64,000 nucleotides of DNA from Benincasa hispida. Taxonomy: Eukaryota; Streptophyta; Magnoliopsida; Cucurbitales; Cucurbitaceae. Below are positions 11,238 to 21,239 of this stretch, in pieces. A model generated the notes under the pieces. The model was not told the DNA's origin and searched no databases. It worked only from the letters and a program-made list of their open reading frames with translations. Position 1 is the first letter of the stretch. Every line of letters starts with the position of its first letter. A program made the position numbers and the translations under genes. The DNA is taken from NCBI RefSeq assembly GCF_009727055.1, contig NC_052350.1:32054203-32118202 (forward strand), written 5' to 3'.

Positions 11238-11275
11238 CTGTCTCTTATACACATCTAGATGTGTATAAGAGACAG
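11238..11275. other. Nextera junction adapter (assembly artefact)
   Basis: Complete 38-bp mosaic-end pair, identical to 8836-8873. Confidence 0.97.
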
Positions 11276-11349
11276 AGTCATTTATGACTAGTTTTACTTA
11301 AAACACGATACCAAAGGACATTTGAGAAGGTATCCGCCCAACTATATAC

Positions 11350-11384
11350 CTGTCTCTTATACACATCTAGATGTGTATAAGAGA
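11350..11384. other. Nextera junction adapter, last 3 bases missing
   Basis: Same mosaic-end pair but ending ...TAAGAGA without the final CAG. It lies 74 bp after the previous adapter. Confidence 0.95.
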
Positions 11385-11879
11385 GTACTGTAGAAACTTA
11401 TATTTTAGTTAAACTCTTTATTGAGATTTTGCATGAGAATCAATTATCTTTCTTAAGTCACTCACTGGGCGCAAGCTCACCCCGTTTTCAAATGTTTTCC
11501 TCCCCCCCTACAGGTAGCGGTCAAATCCTCTGAAGATAGCTCTGCATCTGCTCTGCCACTAAAGGATAAAGAGATTTGCAACCCGTTTGTTTAGGTGGTT
11601 ACTGTTAATATTGTACACAGGTTACTGTTGTTCATATAGGGACTAGAGTTTTTGGGTTTTGGGACTTGTAAATCTAGTGTTGTAATGACTCTAAATATGT
11701 TATGTTTCTAAATTAATAAATTTTTTGCCTAAAGACATTCTGCTGTATATGAGTTTTATATTGGTATCAGAGTTATTCCGCAACAGTTAGTAGGCAGTAA
11801 GTGTCAGCCACAAGGTTGATAACTGCTGCAGTCACACCCTTTTTTAGGCTAAGAGGGTGGTCTGGGGCGGGGTGTGACA

Positions 11880-12282
11880 TCTAGTTCATTCAGCAGCCTT
11901 CCCAACTCATCCACACTCAATTATATGCAAAAGAAGATCCCTGATTGGATTGTTCACACCAATTCTTCCTTTCTCACTCTCTTTATAGTTGTACTTTAGT
12001 CGAGCACCTCTTCTAATAACCCATTTAAATTCCAACCAGCTCCTGCTTACTCTTATTCCTTCGTGGCTTGAACTTAGGTCTTGCATGTTTATAATTGTGT
12101 TATTTATCTTATATTTTGTGGTCACTTTGAAAGGCCCCATTGATTAGAGAGTGTCTTGCAAGATAAGTAATGTACAATCGAGGAAGAAAATAATGATTTA
12201 TATGCCTTCTTTAAAAAAAATCCAGCTAAAGAAATTCTTTGCACTAAAACCAATACAATATAAAAAAAATGATGAACTTGTA
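11880..12282. other. no gene recognised
   Basis: Non-repetitive-looking AT-rich DNA starting with the right TCTAG target copy. A minus-strand frame at 11907-12140 has no family I recognise and no support from context. Continuity with 630-1162 before the Tekay insertion is implied by the target duplication. Confidence 0.3.
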
Positions 12283-12623
12283 TGGGGACGTTTGGGGCAA
12301 AAAGTTGGTTATTATAGTCCTAGATTATTATAGTTAGGTTATAATAGTTTGTATTTTGGGGTGTGATTTATTTAGTTTGAGTTATAATAGTATGTGTTCT
12401 AGGTGTAAACTATTTTAGTTTGAAAAAAATAGTAAATATTTTAGCAAAGAATAAAAAAATGATGAATGTAAAATACTGAAAACTATAGCAAATAGTAAAC
12501 ATTGTAGCAAATAAAGGTTTCGAAATAGTGTTGACTGTAGCTAATGAGGAAATAAAAAATAGTATTTACTATAGTAGAGGTGAGTATTATATTTTTAAGA
12601 TAATCTTTGCCCCAAACTTACCC
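12283..12623. mobile_element. MITE, about 341 bp
   Basis: The ends are inverted repeats: the left end carries gtttggggcaaa and the right end tttgccccaaac, within an imperfect terminal repeat of about 17 bp. A 3-bp duplication GTA flanks it (12280-12282 and 12624-12626). The interior is AT-rich with no coding frame. Size, terminal repeats and 3-bp target suggest a PIF/Harbinger-type MITE, but the superfamily is an inference. Confidence 0.6.
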
Positions 12624-12626
12624 GTA

Positions 12627-14925
12627 ATGTTTATGCATGATTAGGGATAGAAGAGCTACCATTGCTAGGATTAGTTAGGACACTTGTGAGAAAAAGATGA
12701 GTAAAGTTTCCTGCAATGATGTGTGAAAGCTAATGCCCCTAGGGTAAAAAAAAAATACAAGTTTAGAGTACCCTAGAATTTAATTTAAGACACCTTAGTC
12801 GACATATTACTATACTGATTGTTTTGATTCTTAATAGTTAGTGCTTGAGCCATTGTAGGGAGAAAATGAATTAAAAGCTATATAAAACTATCTTAGGTTG
12901 TTAGGACATAATTAGGAGGGCTTTGAACTGACTTACGCATGAATAGTCTAGAATCAATTTTACTAGTGCTTCATTGACTAATTATGATTGGATCCACTGT
13001 TGATTGCAAATATTTATCCTAGGAGACTATTAAGACCTAAGTAATGAATCTTGCAAGTTGAGTGAGCATATCTTTGTGTCAATGTATGCAGAATTCTACC
13101 TTGCTCGATGACAATGAAGAATTAAGTTGGAGATGTTTGATAGGACTGAAAATATCTTATCTTGATCCATATAATTCAAGGTAATTCTTAGGTTTTACAT
13201 GTTTATTTTATGATTTTATAAGTATCGAGCATCTAAGAGGTAGAATTGAGCATTAATGATGAAATGGAGCTAAAACTGGCTAGAACGGGGCTAAAACATA
13301 CGAAAATGGAGCTAAAATGAGCCAAAATGGAGTGTTAGTGACAAAGTGGAGCTAAAATGAGCCAAAATGGAGTGTTAGTGACAAAGTGGAGCTAAAATGA
13401 GCCAAAATGTAGTGTTAGTGACGAAGTAGAGCTAAAATGGGCCAAAACGGAGCACCAATGCATCAATAGAGAAAGAGAAAGCTAAAATTACTATTTTTCC
13501 TTGCATGCGTGGTGCGCAACCATGCGTTGTGCTCGACTCCTTAAGGTAGAGAGCATTGTTTTGCGGAGATATGTTGAACGCCACGCACTGCGGAGATAGA
13601 CTTGCACAAACGTGCATTAGTGCTATAGTGCCACCGTGGCGCCATAACATTTTTTATACATATTGAGTGAGCCGCCTAGGGTTTTGATCACTCGATCCCA
13701 ATTGATTTTCTATTGTTTTCTCTCAATTTTCTCTAGTTCTTTGACCTATTGATATATTCAAACAATTCCTCCTCAATTTTCATGTCAATTATGGGCTAAG
13801 GAGGTAAATCTAGCTTAGGCATAGGGTGATTTTTCTCGTTCTTTGTAGACTTGTGAGATTTAGATCATCTAATTATAATTTTACACATTGTCTTTGGATT
13901 CTTTTACTATCTTGAATGTTTATGACTATGTATTCTCAGGAATGTCTGACAAACTCGTTGGGATTATGTAATTGATAGCTAGAGACTAAATTATAATACG
14001 TGACATATAATTGTAATTTGATCGAAGGTAACAAAAGATTAGATCAGCTTGTGAACTATTGTCTATGATAGTGAATGATGGTCTAATCAACCTAGGAAAA
14101 ATCCTGTTGAATATTGACTTAGGCTATTATAAATTTAATATTTACCTTAGTGTATTCCCTTAATCTTAACACAATCAGTTCATCTGATTACAATTCATCT
14201 CATCTAATGAAATTGATTAATTTGATAATTTAAACTCTTAGCTAGTTTTATAGGTGAGTTGGCTAAGCTTAGATAATATAGAAATTGATTTGATGAATTT
14301 ATGATCAAGTTGCAACATAAGGAATAACTCGAACACCTAGGCTAGACCATTTAATCATTCGAATTCACTCTTTCTTTGTTTTTCTTGCAATTTATTTTTC
14401 TACAATCAAACAAATGAATTTCCACCCTCCCCTTAGTTACCTCGAGTTGTAGACAATTTAATAAAGAAATCATGGTTCCTTGAATTCGACCTGTGCTATC
14501 ACAACTACATATTAGGTAGAAACTGTTAAACTATTTAATCTGAAATTAGGCGACAAATTCCGCCAATCAATGTACAAAAGTTTGAGTATTTTTTGAGATA
14601 CATGCATGTTATAATTGTACTCGATAACTTTAAGAGGTTGATTTAAGAATATCTTACTATCTAAGTCTATGAATTTACTCGATATTTTGAATTATCATTG
14701 AAATTTTTGCTTTCGTCTTGAATAACAGTAAAGTATGAAAGATATGGATCTCAATGGGTGGTTGGAAAAATAGTCACCAAAATTCTCCATAAACATATAT
14801 TGAATCGAATATTAATAAAAGCGTCTGTATTGTGTTTCAAATTTTTTATATGAATGTTGGCATTATTACAGACTTAAATATGACAATAGGAAAGTGCTAT
14901 GGTACAATCAAGAGTACTACGATTT
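12627..14925. other. AT-rich DNA, possible LTR remnant, no gene
   Basis: No coding frame is recognised. A segment starting tgataggactg (about 13140), after a purine-rich run (gttggagatg), and running to about 14575 could be an old LTR: near its end are attcgacctgtgctatcac and other Tat/Ogre-LTR-like phrases. That reading is weak. The 40-bp tandem repeat at 13309-13468 lies inside it. Confidence 0.3.
13309..13468. repeat. 40-bp tandem repeat, 4 copies
   Basis: Units begin gagctaaaat at 13309, 13349, 13389 and 13429. The first two differ little, the third has small changes, and the fourth is diverged at its end. The unit contains gagccaaaatgg and gtgttagtgac. Confidence 0.85.
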
Positions 14926-15255
14926 TAGTTTATTCCTTATATTCTAGTTAGATGGAAAGAACTTATGTAAATTCAAATGATTAATAATAACATGATTCAC
15001 TTAGATCTTGGTATTAATACATATTTGATTGAAAATCATACTAAAGTGTTTAAACTAACCTTATTGCTAGTACGCAAAAGGTTGTATTATTTATCATTTC
15101 ACATGTATTCAACATTTAACATATAACTAAAACATAAAGTGTCTAAACTTACCCTTCTTACTTGGAAATAAAAGGACCTATTATTTATCATTTCATTCTA
15201 TTACTTTATATTGATCTCTTAACATATTATTCTCAGGCTCATTTTTATGCGTTCA

Positions 15256-16203
15256 CTACAGGGCTCTTATGATCATCCCTGACTTCCAATGTTTTCCAAG
15301 TTGAGACAGCTGAAATTGAACCAACCCACTGCTCCGTAGTAAGACTTTTCCTATCAAGATATTGAACCACTCATTTCTTGGCTTATTCTGTAGTATTTCT
15401 TTAGACTCTTCCTCGCTCCCATCTAGCATCACGATTTTCTTGGTCACAGGAAGGTCCCATCCATTGGCATTATCTTTCAACATCACCTCCATATTTACTG
15501 TGTATCAAGTATTTTGTTTTAAGCTAGAAGCACTCACGTCAATGAAACAATCAAACCAAGATACCTCAAGAAGTTCTGCATCTTCGATTGTATAACTACA
15601 AGTTTTTAAACACCATAATGAGAGAGATTACATTGAGTAAAGGCAACTCTTTCTTTCTCCAAAGTCGACCAAACACGTTCTTACTAAATTATATTATTCT
15701 TCCTCTTATTTTAGGGATAAAACTAATTTCTTTAAAAAAAAAAAACAAATCCTATTTTATTTTAATTTATTTAGAAGTGAATCATATGTATTAAGCTTAT
15801 TCAAAATTGATCTTCATCACATGTTTTTATATCTCATAATAATATAATATAGCATAAGATATAAGAATGTTTTCAAATAAAGGGAAATGAACCAATTTAT
15901 TTATAAACATAGCAAAATGATACCGTCTATCAATGATAGACCACGATAGACTTCTACCATTGGGTGATTGAAGTCTAGCACGGTCTATCACTCATTGATG
16001 CATAATGAAATTAATAATTAGTTTATATTGTTATGAACAGAACAAAAGAGTGGACAATAATGAAAGCTTTTGGTAATGAACAAATAAAATTTGGGTTTAA
16101 GATTATACCTGCAACGTTCCTCCTTGTTCCATTTCCAGTATTCGTTGTTTTCACTCCATGCTATTGTGAGAGCTCTCGGAAATGCCGCAAATTGTGTGCT
16201 CAT
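15256..16203 (-). pseudogene. phloem lectin (PP2/Lec17-like) pseudogene A
   Basis: Cucurbit PP2-type lectins are small chitin-oligomer-binding proteins of phloem sap. Exon 1 (16203-16109) starts with ATG and encodes MSTQFAAFPRALTIAWSENN followed by YWKWNKEERC. A GT donor (16108-16107) and AG acceptor (15597-15596) bound a 513-bp intron, and splicing restores the family's C-S-Y. Exon 2 (15595-15256) encodes ELLEVSWFDC, then VEVML-like MEVMLKDNANGWDLP, LDGSEEESKEIL, EWFNILIGK and HWKSGMIIRAL, ending at TAG. Total length would be 144 residues, normal for the short cucurbit lectins. Codon 62 (15507-15505) is TGA where the family has Trp, so translation stops early. A restart at the next Met would lack the N-terminus. 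Everything else (start, splice sites, stop, TATA) is intact, so this is a young pseudogene, or an expressed gene if the TGA is a sequencing error. Confidence 0.85.
15923..15990. repeat. GTCTATCA/TGATAGAC inverted motif cluster (in lectin intron neighbourhood)
   Basis: Contains gtctatcaatgatagac, nearly its own reverse complement, followed by gatagacttctaccattg and cggtctatcac. It lies in the intron of lectin pseudogene A; copy B has it at 40816-40872. The same motif occurs at 31160-31225 and 31545-31590 in unrelated DNA, which suggests a small dispersed repeat. Confidence 0.6.
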
Positions 16204-16277
16204 TGTTTTCTCTTTTGTTTGCCACTAAAAGAATTGGACTTTGGAGGAGAGATGTGGGAATAAATAATTCCACTATT

Positions 16278-16285
16278 CTTTTATA
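16278..16285 (-). promoter_or_regulatory. TATA box of lectin pseudogene A
   Basis: Minus-strand TATAAAAG, 75 bp upstream of the ATG at 16203, a normal distance for a plant gene with a short leader. The same box is kept in copy B (41174-41181). Confidence 0.65.
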
Positions 16286-16931
16286 CTCACACATAAGAGT
16301 ATTTTAGACTTTTCAAAAAGTAAGAATTTTTTGTATCCCTTATCCTTTCTCTCTTATCTTTAATGTATCTTGTTCTTTTATCATCTCATTTTTATTTTTG
16401 ATATATCTATTTAATTTACTTTTAAATTATTTTAAGTTTTAAGGCACTTACAAGGGTTATTACTTTAAGAGAGATGATAAATAAGGCTCTTTTCGGTAGG
16501 TAATCTAAATTCTGTTTTATACTTTTAGATTTACTTGTTCCGCAAATATACATTTAGTAAATAATCTAGATTATGTAATTTAAAACTGTTTCAGTATTTT
16601 CTTATCCAGATAATCCAATTTCTGAAAACAATATTTTTGTATTTTCATGGTTTTCATATTTTGAATTTGAAATTTTCACATTCTGAATAATTGTTTAAAT
16701 TAGAAATCAATTTATGAATATGATTCCAAACACATATCTCAAAACATCGAATACAACTTTGTATTCATTGAATCTATTATTTTCAAATTGCCTATCAGCA
16801 TAACAACAATTTTAAAGAATAATAATTATAGCAAAATATATTAGGAATAAACTTTATTGTTGGTAGACTTCTATTAGTGACATAGTAAATTTTGTTATGT
16901 TTGCAATTTTTTTTATTGTGCTATATTTACT

Positions 16932-16969
16932 CTGTCTCTTATACACATCTAGATGTGTATAAGAGACAG
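16932..16969. other. Nextera junction adapter (assembly artefact)
   Basis: Complete 38-bp mosaic-end pair. Confidence 0.97.
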
Positions 16970-17171
16970 GAATAGTTAACTTGAATGTTTTGAATTAATG
17001 TAGTGGAAAGATTATCTTTCGCCGGTGATAATAGATTATCCAATTAATACTATTCATTTGTTACAAATAATTAGTTAATTATTTATTCAGCTATATAAAA
17101 TTTATTCATTAACATCATCTAATAAATATAAATATCATTTATCTCTATTTACTTGGATAACATTCAAAAGT

Positions 17172-17209
17172 CTGTCTCTTATACACATCTAGATGTGTAT
17201 AAGAGACAG
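17172..17209. other. Nextera junction adapter (assembly artefact)
   Basis: Complete 38-bp mosaic-end pair, 202 bp after the previous one. The roughly 100 bp ending at 17171 (ending ggataacattcaaaag) recur after the adapter, ending at 17347. Confidence 0.97.
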
Positions 17210-19198
17210 ATACTATATTAACATAGATTAGTTAACTTGAATAATTAAAATATATTTATTTATTCAGTTATATAAAATTTATTCATTAAAATATCTAATA
17301 AATATAAATATCATTTATCTCTATTTACTTGGATAACATTCAAAAGTAGAATATAAATTTTTTTTATATGATTTCAATATGTTTTATTCCTCAAATATTT
17401 TATCCTAAAAAATCTCTTGGTTGTGAGCATATATTGATCCATTGAAACCGTTTTGACTCTTGAAAAATTATTATCGTTATATCTGTTGGTCTCTCCCTCC
17501 CCTCTCATCCTATTATCTTATTATCTTGGTTATATCATGTTAATTTAAAAGTTGAAATATTGATGGATGATTTTTCATTCTTCTCTTTACTTTATTAATT
17601 TTTTTTTTATCTAATTGAGAATCTATTCTATTTAATTGAAAATATAGTAAAAGTTAGAATGAATTATATAAAAGTTAAAAAGGAAAAACTTTATTTGATA
17701 TGAAGTTTATATTCATTTTACAAACCCATGTAGATTCCTTTACCATACATATTATATATATATTTTTTTTCACTTTAGCGTATTCAATTTCACCTTTCAA
17801 TTTTTTCTGTCATTTTCATTCGTTGCGAATAAATAAAAAAAAAAACTAATAATAAAAGAATAATGTAGCGGTAAATATAGCAATAAATGTCAAAGTATCA
17901 ACAGGTAGCTCAATGCAAAAGAAATTTTGCTATGTATCAGCACATATACTAATAATAGACTATATCGCTAATAGGGGCCCATCAACAACTAAGTCTATCA
18001 TTGAGACACTTTGCTATGTTTTTATTATTTTTTCAAAATATTGCTATAGACTTAAATATGACATTGAATACCAAAGTATCAGCAAATATGGCCCATTGCC
18101 AAAAATAAAAAATGTAGATATAGAAAAATTTAGATCTAATTCTCGGAGTCTACTATTGATAGGCTATATCGTTAATAGGAGTATATTAGCAATAAAGTTT
18201 ATCATGGATATACTTTGCTATGTTTGTATTTTTTTTAAAAAAATATTGATATACACTTAATTATTAGCCTTAAAAATGCTACTTATTGCAATTACCTTAA
18301 GAAAATATATCTAAATAATAAAATAATATATATTTATAGTTGAAAATTAATATTGTTTGGGTGAGATTTACATCGATTAATTAATATTGTTTGTTTATAT
18401 TCTTCTCATGGAAGAAGGGTGTATAAGTTAGCTTTGGATTCTATGTGTTTCTTTTCATTCATTTAGGCTTAGGTATGATTTAAAATATTTTCATCCAAGT
18501 TTTCTATCGACTGAAGCCAATATCATGCATAATGGTATTCTTTTCAATGAGGTCAATATTTTCCAATGAAGGTTGTATAAATCAAATGAATTAAATGACA
18601 AGTTAACAAAATTTTTAATAGGATTAAATTGATTTTTAAAGTATGTAGACCAAATCGTTTCTAATGAAAATATAGGGACCAAATTGATACATTTTAGGAA
18701 ACATGAGAGACCAAAATGAATTCTTAACCCTTTGTTTCTTTTTATTTTTTGTGTTGTGTGTGTGTTTTTTTTTTATTATTATTATATAACCTCCTACTTG
18801 CCTTCAACTCCCTCGTGCGCTCGAGTTATCCTACTTTGCATACTATCTAAACTTGCGGACTTGTCTATGTTTGCATCTTAATATGCATCTTCAATCTTTT
18901 CCCTAAAAAATACTTTCCGGAGTCACGAGCTTACTACATGGTTAATACACTTTCTCCTATATGTTCTTCAAGATGTATTTTTATGGACCACTAGTCTATA
19001 TGTAAGCATTATTATCTAGTACACTTCTGTCTCCTTTATGTAGAAAATAATACCATGAATGACTTTTGTTTAATCTCAATGTATGTGAAAACTTTAGATT
19101 TCCTTAATATTGTTGATCTGGGTTCAATTTTAGGTTATAGGCAGGTCAAAGTTAAAAAGAAAAAAGCAATTAGTGGAATATATATATAAAAAAACTAG

Positions 19199-19520
19199 GC
19201 CTGTTCTCCCGACGCATATCTCCCGACGAACTACAAGGCATCGAGATATTGAAAAAGGAAATAAAGGTTGTGTAACAAACTCCCAATGACATTGGCACCG
19301 TCAGAAAGGTGTAACAATCGCCGATGAAACGTTGACCCCATTGGAGATACTATCTCTCGAAGAGGTATATACATTGTTAGGAGTGAGGATAAAGTCTAGA
19401 CGCATAGGCATCGCACGTTGGGAGAATGTCTCTCGATGCCTATTTTCCAACTATTCTCTGATGATATATTGTTCGTTGAGAGATTATCTCCCAATGTAGT
19501 TTAAGCTATTTCTAAACGAT
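19199..19520. repeat. CACTA-like subterminal repeat field, block A
   Basis: Many short direct and inverted copies of ctcccgacg, ctctcgatg, cgttgggag and variants in about 320 bp, followed near 19544 by ttcttgtattg. Dense short subterminal motifs next to a ttcttgta-type end are typical of CACTA (En/Spm) transposons. No matching CACTA terminus was found on the left of the block, so the assignment is tentative. Confidence 0.5.
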
Positions 19521-19625
19521 GTTATGCGTCAGAAAAATACTATATTCTTGTATTGATGTGAGTCAGCACTTAAGACTTCATTTACTCATTTTCCAATACA
19601 TTTTTTTCCATCTTCAGCTATGTAG

Positions 19626-20165
19626 TTGAATGTTTTTCATTTATTAGAAAGAGGTCAAGAATGGACTATAGGAGGAAATTCGAACCTCTGTCATAGTAAG
19701 TGCAGAGTGGAAAAATTTCTCAAACTAGTAGAGGCAGCCAAAAGAATGGAGGAAAGTTTGTTGGGAAGAAGAGATAAAGGAAAAGCAAAAAGAGATATTC
19801 GTATGGGTAATTCCTCGAATACACCACATGAACAGTTAAATAGGAGATTTATACCAAGAGTCATAAGCATAGAAAATTTCAAGTTAAGGCATCATTCAAG
19901 AATGAAAGCAGGAAGAGGAAACCAAGGGTCAGGACTCTATCTATCCTCTAATTTTTTTGGGGAAGCCATGTAAGACACAACCAAAAGAATCAGTAGCAAG
20001 TGTAGATGTGCAACCTTCGTGTTCATCTTGTCATAAGCATCACTAAGGTCTGTGTTTGAAGGGGACCAATGTATGTTATAATTTTTGACAATCTGGTTAT
20101 TATTTGAAAAAGTGTCCACAACTGTTACATGAGGGTGTGATGCAAAAGAGTAATTTATTATGACC
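19626..20165 (+). pseudogene. gypsy gag fragment with degenerate zinc knuckles
   Basis: The first open stretch contains FLKLVEAAKRMEESLLGRR, similar to the region after the capsid domain of gypsy gag. Downstream, interrupted by stops, are PSCSSCHKHH, GLCLKGTNVCYN and KKCPQLL, which are the two Cys-His knuckles of chromovirus gag in the right order. No pol follows: at 20174 the 80-bp copy of block A's left end begins. Confidence 0.65.
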
Positions 20166-20173
20166 ATCTTGTG

Positions 20174-20252
20174 ATTTTAGTTTATTCCTTATATGCTAGT
20201 TAGATAGAAAGAAATTATGTACGTTCAAATGATTAATAACAACATGATTCAC
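20174..20252. repeat. 80-bp third copy of the block A/B left end
   Basis: Matches 14932-15001 and the start of block B (39842-39885): ttattccttatatgctagtt followed by agaaagaa and the run gattaataac. It lies between the gag fragment and the next LTR. Confidence 0.65.
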
Positions 20253-20734
20253 TGTAACAACCTGACCTTTCGAGTACTCTGACAAGGGCCATTACAACTA
20301 AATACACATTTAAAACCCAAATATTTTGATCAAAAAAAACATTCAAAATATCAAGAGAGTTTTCCCAAAATAAACTAGAAAACAAATAAATAATAAATAA
20401 ATAAATCTTTTATTCGGGGTCCCCTAAAAGTAATATTCATAAAGATAACATTCAAAACATTAAAATTTACTATCTCACATTAAATTCTAGTTTCAAAACA
20501 TTCAAATGAAAAAAAAAATAGACTGAGCAGAAACGATTTCTTTTGTCCTCTTATCTATCACAGGTCCCGTCTATCACTCGCTAACCTATTCCTGTCATTC
20601 CTTGATAAACATAAAGGAAGAAAGGATGAGTGAAATAATACCCAGTAAGTGACTCGCTACTCGGCCCTCTAGGTTATCTGTTAGTTAGTTTATCTAGGTA
20701 TCGGTGTACGCCCATCATATCAGTCGTAATGATA

Positions 20735-21150
20735 CGCATTAGTCATAGTGTGTAACCCGAAGGTCTACCAATTAGTCATAGACATGAACCTAAAGGAACA
20801 TGAATCAGTCATAGTGTATAACCCAAAGGTCCACAAATAAGTCATAGACATGAACCCAAAGGAACATAAATCAGCCGTATTGTGTAACTCGAAAGTCTAT
20901 AAATTAGTCATAGACAATAACTCGAAGGAACAGGAATCAATCATAGACATGAATCGAAAGTAACATGAATTAGTCGTAGTGTGTAACCCGAAGGCCCACA
21001 AATCAGTCATAGACATGAACCCGAAGGGAACATGAATCAGTCATAGACATGAACCTAAAGGAAAACATGAATCATTCATAGTGTGTAACCCGAAGGTCCA
21101 CAAATCAATCATAGACATGAACCTGAAGAATTATGAATCAGTCGTAGTGT
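20735..21150. repeat. tandem repeat, about 66-bp unit made of two half-units
   Basis: Alternating half-units contain tcatagtgtgtaacccgaag and tcatagacatgaacccgaag, each about 33 bp, in roughly six degenerate double units. Confidence 0.8.
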
Positions 21151-21239
21151 GTACACCTACCCAGATAAGAAAAACTAACAAGAGCCCTATAACTTGGTAT
21201 GTGTAAATGTAAAATTTTATAATCTTTATCTATTATAAC

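Larger units (their letters stand above)
1163..11879 (+). mobile_element. Ty3/gypsy chromovirus (Tekay/Del-like), complete but defective
   Basis: A full retrotransposon structure is visible: 5' LTR (1163-3974), primer-binding site, gag, protease, RT, RNase H, integrase with a chromodomain-type C-terminus, polypurine tract, and 3' LTR (9053-11879). The LTRs start TGTGAACC and end in TGTGACG/TGTGACA. Perfect 5-bp target duplications TCTAG lie at 1158-1162 and 11880-11884. Domain order and the C-terminal tail fit the chromovirus lineage; Tekay/Del is my best placement because of the very long LTRs. The first 160 bp of the two LTRs differ at about a dozen positions, so the insertion is not recent. 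Every pol domain carries stops or frameshifts, so it cannot make its own proteins. Three sequencing-adapter insertions (8836, 11238, 11350) lie inside it and inflate its length. Confidence 0.92.
9053..11879 (+). repeat. 3' LTR of Tekay-like element
   Basis: Matches the 5' LTR throughout, including the ATGCGTCGAG field (9335-9700) and the minisatellite (10944-11122, five units). It contains two adapter insertions (11238-11275 and 11350-11384) that enclose a 74-bp copy of 10909-10980. The DNA between the minisatellite and the second adapter is therefore partly artificial, and some LTR sequence near 11235-11385 is missing compared with 3370-3480. Confidence 0.88.
16380..17955. other. AT-rich segment present only in block A
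   Basis: Block B runs directly from the equivalent of about 16378 to that of about 17955. No coding frame, no clear terminal repeats. Two adapter artefacts (16932 and 17172) and an artificial repeat of about 100 bp lie inside it, so its true length is uncertain. Confidence 0.6.
14926..19560. repeat. duplication block A (homologous to 39838-42870)
   Basis: Collinear with block B in the same orientation. Block A has about 1.6 kb (16380-17955) that block B lacks. Both contain a minus-strand lectin pseudogene on the left and a field of ctcccgacg/cgttgggag repeats on the right. Block A's start (ttagtttattccttat) is also present at 20174 as an 80-bp third copy. Short frames such as 17913-18260 and 18491-18682 do not look coding. 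Confidence 0.8.

Noticed and set aside
11907..12140. Minus-strand frame of 77 codons that might be a host gene end
   Set aside because: No recognised family, no exon neighbours, no promoter or conserved copy.
16033..16263. Plus-strand open frame of 76 codons kept in both duplication blocks
   Set aside because: It is the shadow of lectin exon 1 on the minus strand; conservation comes from that gene and from the shared origin of the blocks.
17913..18260. Plus-strand frame of 115 codons
   Set aside because: AT-rich, Ile/Tyr/Lys-heavy composition, not kept open in block B; chance frame.
20735..21150. Possible CRISPR-like array because of regular spacing
   Set aside because: Repeats are contiguous and degenerate with no unique spacers, and the DNA is plant nuclear.
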